A stretch of 10,247 nt of DNA from Sedimentisphaerales bacterium. GTDB lineage: Bacteria; Planctomycetota; Phycisphaerae; Sedimentisphaerales; Anaerobacaceae. Positions 6,204 through 10,247 of this stretch are shown here, piece after piece; the first letter of the stretch is position 1; each line of letters begins with the position of its first letter. The DNA is taken from positions 1 to 10,247 of the forward strand of contig JAFGTU010000405.1 of NCBI GenBank assembly GCA_016933985.1. The letters run 5' to 3'. The notes below the pieces were generated by a model. The model was not told the DNA's origin. It worked only from the letters and a program-made list of their open reading frames with translations, and did no database searches. A program made the position numbers and the translations under genes.

Positions 6204-6227
6204 AAAATAGCGCCAAATGCGCGTTTT
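6204..6227 (-). terminator. Weak terminator-like hairpin downstream of the SAP-domain gene
   Basis: On the minus strand AAAA-(c)-GCGC-atttg-GCGC-(ta)-TTTT forms a short stem with an internal loop and ends in TTTTAAT, about 100 nt beyond the SAP gene stop. It is nearly symmetric and could work on either strand. The GC core is only 4 bp. The rest of the 288-nt gap between the SAP and csp genes holds a CCGGCGCCGG palindrome (6247-6256) and the csp leader, and no gene that I can support. Confidence 0.3.
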
Positions 6228-6324
6228 ACATCCTAATGCGCCGTCGCCGGCGCCGGACTATCTGTTTCTCGGCCAGGCAAGAGCAAAACGGTCCGACAGG
6301 ATTCAACGGCCAGACAGCATCAAC

Positions 6325-6543
6325 CTAAGAGGTGACTCCAAGGCAGTCGATCCTGAAGCAGCAATCGGTATAGGGACAATTCGCGACCGATGTGTCGTAG
6401 CACGGAGTGCATCGCTCGGCCAACTGGATACTGTGGATAAGCTCGGTCTTCTTCATCTTGCCGGGCGTAATTCCCAAAGCCTTGGCCTTCGCCTTGATTT
6501 GCGACATGGTCATACGCACTTCTAAAACTTCGCTTTGAGGCAT
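6325..6543 (-). CDS. SAP-like domain mini-protein with Cys-rich C-terminal tail, 72 aa
   Basis: Residues about 11-42 (MTMSQIKAKAKALGITPGK and onward to ELIHSIQ) form a SAP / Rho-N-like helix-extended-helix motif, a fold used for nucleic-acid binding. The tail carries six Cys (45, 48, 56, 61, 62, 67) in the order C-x2-C-x7-C-x4-CC-x4-C, suggesting metal binding. Small SAP proteins with a Cys-containing tail of this kind occur in Planctomycetota and deltaproteobacteria from memory of the family. No function is established that I know of. The start at 6543 is well supported by AGGAG with 7-nt spacing. A palindrome lies in its leader, which hints at regulation. The gene is on the same strand as csp but separated by about 290 nt, so it is probably an independent unit. 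Confidence 0.8.
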   Translation of the reverse strand: MPQSEVLEVRMTMSQIKAKAKALGITPGKMKKTELIHSIQLAERCTPCYDTSVANCPYTDCCFRIDCLGVTS

Positions 6544-6567
6544 CTCTTAACTCCTGTAATTTCTCTG

Positions 6568-6587
6568 GCAGGACTGCAATGTCCTGC
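6568..6587 (-). promoter_or_regulatory. Perfect 7-bp palindrome/hairpin in the SAP-gene leader (operator or RNA element)
   Basis: GCAGGAC-N6-GTCCTGC is a perfect inverted repeat about 12 nt upstream of the SAP gene's AGGAG site (6551-6555 on the + strand, read as CTCCT). Neither strand has a T-run after it. It sits just downstream of the candidate promoter at 6599-6626, in a position suited to a repressor operator or a leader stem-loop. Confidence 0.45.
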
Positions 6588-6598
6588 GCAAAACCACT

Positions 6599-6626
6599 AT
6601 TAAAATATTAACAACAATTCGAGCAA
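6599..6626 (-). promoter_or_regulatory. Candidate promoter for the SAP-domain gene
   Basis: On the minus strand TTGCTC (6626-6621) and TTTAAT (6604-6599) are separated by 16 nt. The -10 matches consensus at five of six positions and the -35 at three. The surrounding A/T-rich stretch stands out from the GC-rich neighbourhood. Predicted start of transcription is near 6592. Confidence 0.3.
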
Positions 6627-6662
6627 ATCCGGCCCCTGCTTCAACGATCAGGCTGTTAGCCT

Positions 6663-6890
6663 TCACTTTGCTGCTTTGCCGAATTTGTCGCACTTATATT
6701 TTCGTTCATTTTCAAAGCGACCTGCAATAAAAACTCCAAAATCCGGCCGGCCCCCGCACTTTTCGCATATTTCCTCGCGCTCTGTTGCCAGACAGATATC
6801 ACCCGCATTACCGGCCCTTCCGATAATCCCTATTCTTGTGCATAGATTCTCCATTCGGACGCGTTTGCCAGCCGAAAGTGCTTCTTGCAA
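6663..6890 (-). CDS. Possible small zinc-ribbon-like protein, 75 aa
   Basis: No family is recognised with certainty. The reading has Cys at about 17, 33, 42, 45 and 67, including a C-E-K-C-G-G knuckle and a later Y-K-C-D-K segment where a second C-x2-C partner would be expected but only one Cys is present. The glycine- and charge-balanced composition reads more like a real protein than the Ser/Pro/Arg-rich reading on the opposite strand. The start is uncertain: TTG at 6890 has GAGG 8 nt upstream, while ATG at 6854 has no ribosome binding site. The frame stays open further upstream without an ATG or GTG. It lies upstream of the SAP gene in the same direction (119-nt gap) and divergent from the membrane gene at 6993. 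It could be spurious. Confidence 0.42.
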   Translation of the reverse strand: MQEALSAGKRVRMENLCTRIGIIGRAGNAGDICLATEREEICEKCGGRPDFGVFIAGRFENERKYKCDKFGKAAK

Positions 6891-6927
6891 TCGCCGCGCC
6901 TCACCCGATAGAATACCGGCTGTACCG

Positions 6928-6950
6928 AGCCCCGGCCCAAGGCCGGAGCT
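6928..6950. other. GC-rich hairpin in the divergent intergenic region
   Basis: AGC-(c)-CCGGCC-caa-GGCCGG-(a)-GCT forms a 6-bp GC-only stem extended by 3 bp beyond one mismatch, with a 3-nt loop. It lies about 42 nt before the ATG of the membrane gene at 6993 and upstream of the minus-strand TTG start at 6890. No T-run follows. Its role is unknown. Confidence 0.4.
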
Positions 6951-6992
6951 GCGGAATCTCGAAGCACCCGGAAAGATAAGGAATCAAGGGCA

Positions 6993-7598
6993 ATGTTTCG
7001 TAAAATCGGCGTTGCAGTTACGGTCTTTGGATGTGGCTGGATCCTCATGGGCCTCGAAATCATTGGCGGACGCCTGCTCGCCCCCTACTTCGGCAGCGGG
7101 GTATGGGTATGGGGCAGTGTTATCAGCGTCTTTCTCGCTGCGCTGAGTGTCGGCTACTTCCTGGGCGGACTGATGTCTCAACGCTTCCCCACCGGCCGGG
7201 CGCTCGCCTCGATAATAGCCGCTGCGGCCATCTTCCTTCTGCCCGTTGCGCTCTGGCATCGCTCCGCCGGCGAGTGGTTTGCCTCTCTCGACCTGCACGA
7301 GCGATGGGGCTCCCTGTTGGCGGCGACGTCGCTTTTCTTCATTCCGAGCCTGCTGCTGGGCATGGTATCGCCCTACTCTGTTCGTTTGATCGCGCGAAAC
7401 CTTGCCACCGTCGGAACCAGCGCAGGAACGCTTTACGCGATCTCCACGACAGGCAGCTTCCTCGGCTGCCTCCTGACGGCTTTCTATTTCATATTATTGA
7501 TGGGCATCCAGCACATACTTTATCTCTCCGCGGGATTGCTGCTGCTGCTGGCCGTCTGGATGTTCTGCGTCTGGCAACTCTCGGAAAAAAAGGAGTAA
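6993..7598 (+). CDS. Membrane domain of a (fused MFS/) spermidine synthase-like protein
   Basis: This 201-residue polytopic membrane protein corresponds to the N-terminal half of the 'fused MFS/spermidine synthase' family. It has about six hydrophobic spans. The conserved opening GLEIIGGRLLAPYFGS (20-35) runs into VWGSVISVF and SVGYFLGG (52-59). Later family motifs are SPYSVRLIAR (126-135) and GTLYAISTTGSFLGCLLT (145-162). The start has AAGGA about 10 nt upstream. The gene ends 5 nt before the ATG of the spermidine-synthase-like gene, whose ribosome binding site overlaps its last codons. In relatives both parts are one polypeptide, so this is a split version. The last codons contain an in-phase A AAA AAG heptamer that would allow a -1 fusion. 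The substrate of the membrane part is unknown. Confidence 0.85.
   Translation: MFRKIGVAVTVFGCGWILMGLEIIGGRLLAPYFGSGVWVWGSVISVFLAALSVGYFLGGLMSQRFPTGRALASIIAAAAIFLLPVALWHRSAGEWFASLDLHERWGSLLAATSLFFIPSLLLGMVSPYSVRLIARNLATVGTSAGTLYAISTTGSFLGCLLTAFYFILLMGIQHILYLSAGLLLLLAVWMFCVWQLSEKKE
7586..7592 (+). promoter_or_regulatory. Candidate -1 ribosomal frameshift heptamer (A AAA AAG)
   Basis: The membrane gene reads ...TCG GAA AAA AAG GAG TAA, so A AAA AAG is in the exact X XXY YYZ phase, the dnaX-type slippery site. After a -1 slip the codons GGA GTA ATA CGA lead straight into ATG 7604 and the whole downstream gene, with no stop between. No stimulatory Shine-Dalgarno is evident upstream. A 7-bp hairpin (7633-7656) is present but about 40 nt downstream, further than usual. 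Function is inference. Confidence 0.5.
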
Positions 7599-7603
7599 TA
7601 CGA

Positions 7604-8569
7604 ATGAAGACCATTCTTCTAATGATTATGGCCCTGGGCGTTGGTCCGAGCCCGGGTCCAGGCGATCTCGTCCGGTGTGGGGCTGGAAAGGACGGACTGC
7701 CCGAATTCCACGCCGACGCCTTCGACGACTACAGAGCATCTAAGGTCCTGCTGGAAAAAGAAAGCCTGTATCACTATATCCGTGTTACGGAAAGCGGCGG
7801 CGTCCGGTATATGCAGTTTCGCCGGTCCGGCGGCGAGTACGAGGAATCCGCCATCAATCTGGCCGATCCTCTCTCTTTCGAGATGGGATACTACGGCCTT
7901 ATGATGGCCGCCTTCGCCCACAATCCGGACCCAAACTCCGTGCTCTTTATCGGCCTGGGCGGCGGAACGCTTTCGATGGCCATCGCTCACTATTATCCGG
8001 ATGCCCAGATCGATAACATCGAGCTCGACCCAGATGTCGCAGCCGCCGCTAAAGAATTCTTCGGTCTTCGGGAAGGGCCTCGGATGAAGGTCTATATCCG
8101 CGACGGGCGCGTGCAGGTGCGCCGATTTGTCCGCGAGAAGAGGAAATACGACATTATCTTTCTTGACGCATTTCGCGGCGGATATATCCCCTATCATCTC
8201 ACCACCAAAGAATTCATCGAAAGCATCAGGATGCTCCTGTCGCCCGGCGGAATCGTTGTCAACAACCTCCGCCCGGGCTTCGAGTCATACCACTACCACC
8301 GGCGGACTCTTGCCTCGGTATTCCCCCTGCAGTGGTCCTACGGTTCTGGAAGCAACGTGATCGTCATCAGCGCAATGGGCCAAACCCCGCCGCCAAAGGA
8401 TGCCCTGCTTGCCGTTGCCGAGCGGATCCAGAAGGAAAAACAATTCACCGTGGACCTGCCCGCCATGATCCGGGAAGGAGGAATGCGAGATGATTACGAA
8501 CGCAAAGGGCCGATTCTAACCGACGATTACGCGCCGACGGACGTTCTGCGCAGCATCCCCCGCGAATGA
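7604..8569 (+). CDS. Spermidine synthase-like (aminopropyltransferase-fold) SAM-binding protein
   Basis: This 321-residue protein has a Rossmann methyltransferase-like domain. The nucleotide loop FIGLGGGTLS is at about 115-124, the acidic end of strand two is NIELDP (138-143), a DGR motif is at 167-169, and YDIIFLDAF is at about 182-190. It then has GGYIPYHLTTKEF rather than the DSTDP of classical SpeE, so the aminopropyl-acceptor site is divergent and true spermidine synthesis is uncertain. The C-terminal LTDDYAPTDVL (305-315) is typical of the fused MFS/spermidine synthase family. The N-terminus MKTILLMIMALGVG is hydrophobic and could be a signal peptide, an anchor, or the last membrane span of a fusion. 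AGGAG lies 8 nt upstream of the ATG. The gene is 5 nt after the membrane-domain gene, implying translational coupling or frameshift fusion. Confidence 0.87.
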   Translation: MKTILLMIMALGVGPSPGPGDLVRCGAGKDGLPEFHADAFDDYRASKVLLEKESLYHYIRVTESGGVRYMQFRRSGGEYEESAINLADPLSFEMGYYGLMMAAFAHNPDPNSVLFIGLGGGTLSMAIAHYYPDAQIDNIELDPDVAAAAKEFFGLREGPRMKVYIRDGRVQVRRFVREKRKYDIIFLDAFRGGYIPYHLTTKEFIESIRMLLSPGGIVVNNLRPGFESYHYHRRTLASVFPLQWSYGSGSNVIVISAMGQTPPPKDALLAVAERIQKEKQFTVDLPAMIREGGMRDDYERKGPILTDDYAPTDVLRSIPRE

Positions 8570-8647
8570 ACCGCGACAAATACGCAAGACACTCCCGCAT
8601 AGAAAACGTTCATGCTTTTTGCCGAGGGGAAAGGGACGCAAGTCACT

Positions 8648-9934
8648 ATGAAAACTGAAGTGTGCATAATCGGAGCAGGCCCCGCAGGATTGTGCGCCTC
8701 GATCTTCGCGGCACAAGCCGGCGCGAAGACCCTTATACTCGAGCGAAACACTACCGCCGGCAGAAAGCTGCTGCGCACCGGACGAGGCCGCTGCAACCTC
8801 ACTCATACAGGCTCCGTGGAGGATTTCGTCAAGGCATACGGCCCATTCGGAAGATTCCTGAAGCACAGTCTCTATGAATTCTCCGCCGACGACCTGCAGC
8901 AGTACTTCGCCCAACGGGGACTCGATACACGAACAGAAGAAGACGGCTGCATCTTTCCCCGAACAGATCGGGCAAGCGATGTGGCTCGCATCCTCATCGA
9001 TCATGCTCGGATGCTCTCGGTGCGTTTCCTGTGCGGCAGAACCGCTCGGAGTATCGAAAAGAAACAAGATGGCTTCGTGGCGCTTGCAGACAAAGAAACA
9101 GTCCTGGCCAAAGCGGTGATAATAGCAACCGGCGGAGTAAGCTGGCCGGCCACCGGATCAACGGGAGACGGCTATCAGTTCGCCAGGTCTTTCGGCCATA
9201 CGATAGTTACCCCCAGGGCCTCACTTGCCCCCCTGGTGACGGCTGAGACCTGGCTCGGCCCCCGCCGTGAGGCGTCCCTCACGGGACTTGCAGGCGTGGC
9301 TGTGCCCAGCGTCGTTATCAAAGCCAGGATCGCAAATCGCAGGCTCAGCGCCTCCGGCCCACTAATGTTCACCGGCACTGGAATAGGCGGCCCCGCCGCT
9401 CTCGATCTGAGCAGACTAATCACAGATTTCCTGCCCGACCACGCCAACCCGATAAAGGCCGCCATTGACTTGATGCCGCAATACCAAATCGACCAGCTTG
9501 ATAAGGAAATTCTTGCCCTCTGCTCACAACATCCCAAAAAGACTGCGGCCGCAACTCTCGCAAATCTCCTTCCCAGGTCCCTGGTATCGAGCCTCTTCAC
9601 CCAGATCGATCTGTCAGAGACAATTCTCGCGGGCCAGTTGCCCAGAGAACAGCGCATGCGGCTCGTTAAGATGCTCAAGGAGCTGCGCGTTTCCATTGTC
9701 GCCACTTGCCCCATCGCCCAGGCAACCGTTACGCGGGGCGGTGTCAGCATCGAAGAGATAGACCCCAAAACAATGGAATCGAAACTGTGCCCCGGCCTTT
9801 TCCTTGCAGGAGAGGTCATCAACGCAGACGGCCCCTGCGGAGGCTACAATCTCCAGATCGCATTCTCAACCGGACATCTCGCCGGCAAGGCCGCCGCGAA
9901 GAAATTGCTTGCAGAACGTCCCACCAACAGGTAA
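8648..9934 (+). CDS. BaiN/YhiN (HI0933)-family NAD(P)/FAD-dependent oxidoreductase
   Basis: This 428-residue cytoplasmic flavoprotein has the usual length for this family. The N-terminal dinucleotide motif IIGAGPAGL is at about 7-15, followed by GRKLLRTGRGRCNLTH (38-53), a family hallmark. IFPRTDRASDV is at about 102-112, the second FAD motif IIATGGVSWPATGSTGDGY is at about 158-176, and ASLAPLV follows. The C-terminal FAD closure is CPGLFLAGEV and DGPCGGYNLQIAFSTG. The physiological substrate of most members is unknown. BaiN itself acts in bile-acid dehydroxylation, and 'aminoacetone oxidase' is only a database label. An earlier in-frame ATG at 8612 lacks a ribosome binding site, while AAAGGGA precedes the ATG at 8648 by 11 nt. 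It lies 78 nt after the spermidine-synthase-like gene, so co-transcription is possible. Confidence 0.93.
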   Translation: MKTEVCIIGAGPAGLCASIFAAQAGAKTLILERNTTAGRKLLRTGRGRCNLTHTGSVEDFVKAYGPFGRFLKHSLYEFSADDLQQYFAQRGLDTRTEEDGCIFPRTDRASDVARILIDHARMLSVRFLCGRTARSIEKKQDGFVALADKETVLAKAVIIATGGVSWPATGSTGDGYQFARSFGHTIVTPRASLAPLVTAETWLGPRREASLTGLAGVAVPSVVIKARIANRRLSASGPLMFTGTGIGGPAALDLSRLITDFLPDHANPIKAAIDLMPQYQIDQLDKEILALCSQHPKKTAAATLANLLPRSLVSSLFTQIDLSETILAGQLPREQRMRLVKMLKELRVSIVATCPIAQATVTRGGVSIEEIDPKTMESKLCPGLFLAGEVINADGPCGGYNLQIAFSTGHLAGKAAAKKLLAERPTNR

Positions 9935-9955
9935 GCAACGACATGGGAGCCAGGA

Positions 9956-10247
9956 ATGTACAACAGATCATCCATCGCCCTACTTGCAACAGCACTTTTC
10001 GCCGTATCTCTCTGCCCGGCTGCGGATTGGCCTCAGTTTCGCGGGCTGCGACGCGACGGAAAATCCGATGAGACCGGCCTGCTCAAAAAGTGGCCCGAAG
10101 CCGGACCGAAACAGCTCTGGTCGGTAGCCGGCCTCGGCGCAGGATTTTCATCGGCGGCAATCGCCGACGGCCTGGTCTATATAACCGGCAAGATCGGACC
10201 TACAGGATACATTTTCTGCTTCGACCTCAACGGACAACCTCAATGGA
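9956..10247 (+). CDS. Secreted PQQ-binding-like beta-propeller protein, 3' truncated by window edge
   Basis: Ninety-seven codons are visible and the frame runs off the window. The N-terminus is a signal peptide: MYNRSS, a hydrophobic core to about residue 18, and probable cleavage after CPAA near 23. It is followed by DWPQFRGLRRDGKSDETGLL, the typical opening of planctomycetal PQQ-type propeller proteins. Then come WPEAGPKQLWS, SSAAIADGLVYITGK and YIFCFDLNGQPQW, the first propeller blade with the usual 'v-aiaDGlvY...G...dl.tG...W' pattern. GGGAG lies 6 nt upstream of the ATG, and the gap after the flavoprotein is 21 nt. Many such proteins lack enzymatic activity and act as scaffolds or binding propellers, so quinoprotein dehydrogenase function should not be assumed. 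Confidence 0.88.
   Translation, partial: MYNRSSIALLATALFAVSLCPAADWPQFRGLRRDGKSDETGLLKKWPEAGPKQLWSVAGLGAGFSSAAIADGLVYITGKIGPTGYIFCFDLNGQPQW

Noticed and set aside
7031..7603. Reading the spermidine-synthase-like gene as starting at 7031 (512 codons)
   Set aside because: The first part is the shadow frame of the membrane-domain gene (Arg/His/Pro-rich, no domain). The real start is ATG 7604 with AGGAG. The frame matters only as the -1 continuation after the slippery site.
7633..7656. Hairpin CCTGGGC-N10-GCCCGGG as the frameshift stimulator
   Set aside because: It is about 40 nt beyond the slippery heptamer, whereas stimulatory stems normally begin within about 5-10 nt. I do not count it as supporting evidence.
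7619..8197. Minus-strand open frame of 192 codons
   Set aside because: It is entirely opposite the spermidine-synthase-like gene and has no motif. It is a shadow of GC-rich coding DNA.
8612..8647. Upstream ATG for the flavoprotein
   Set aside because: It has no ribosome binding site and adds residues that precede the usual MKTEVCIIGAG-type start. The ATG at 8648 is better placed.
9175..9822. Minus-strand open frame of 215 codons
   Set aside because: It is opposite the conserved flavoprotein and its composition is shadow-like.
1..10247. CRISPR array, tRNA/rRNA genes, insertion sequence or phage genes
   Set aside because: No regularly spaced repeats, no cloverleaf-like or rRNA-like sequence, and no transposase, integrase or phage structural motifs were recognised.

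Overview
The window looks like a chromosomal fragment of a member of the Planctomycetota, most likely the Phycisphaerae / Sedimentisphaerales side of the phylum. The evidence is the mix of protein types rather than a marker gene: a GH33-type sialidase, a secreted repeat protein with a degenerate C-terminal dockerin-like module, a secreted PQQ-type propeller protein beginning with a DWPQFRG-like motif, and a SAP-domain mini-protein with a Cys-rich tail. The DNA is moderately GC-rich, starts are usually preceded by AAGGAG-like ribosome binding sites, and at least one TTG start is used. No rRNA, tRNA, CRISPR array, transposase or prophage gene was seen, so this reads as ordinary chromosome with several small or unusual loci.

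Layout. Bases 1-2875 (+ strand) hold the 3' part of a sialidase gene, a 29-codon ORF for a membrane peptide, lemA, and an M48 (HtpX-like) membrane metalloprotease with an added C-terminal zinc ribbon. Bases 2903-5684 (- strand) hold a lipoprotein metallo-beta-lactamase-fold hydrolase, a secreted four-repeat dockerin-like protein, and a small coiled-coil protein, read in that order. Bases 5772-6890 (- strand) hold three small genes: a possible zinc-ribbon protein, a SAP-domain protein, and a cold-shock protein with a clear intrinsic terminator. Bases 6993-10247 (+ strand) hold a membrane gene and a spermidine-synthase-like gene 5 nt apart, a BaiN/YhiN-type flavoprotein, and the 5' end of a PQQ-propeller gene.

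How the parts relate. LemA next to an M48 membrane protease is a recurrent bacterial pairing. The upstream 29-aa membrane peptide shares its ribosome binding site and first codons with lemA almost base for base, which suggests a local duplication.

The most striking observation is at 7586-7592. The membrane-domain gene ends on an in-phase A AAA AAG heptamer. A -1 shift there bypasses its stop codon and runs without interruption into the spermidine-synthase-like gene. The two halves correspond to the membrane and catalytic halves of the single-chain 'fused MFS/spermidine synthase' family. The locus may therefore make both a split pair and a fused protein of about 525 residues by programmed frameshifting, or it may be a recently split gene.

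Several hairpins and palindromes lie in leader regions, notably before the SAP gene and before the cold-shock gene. They have no T-run and are not explained by termination.
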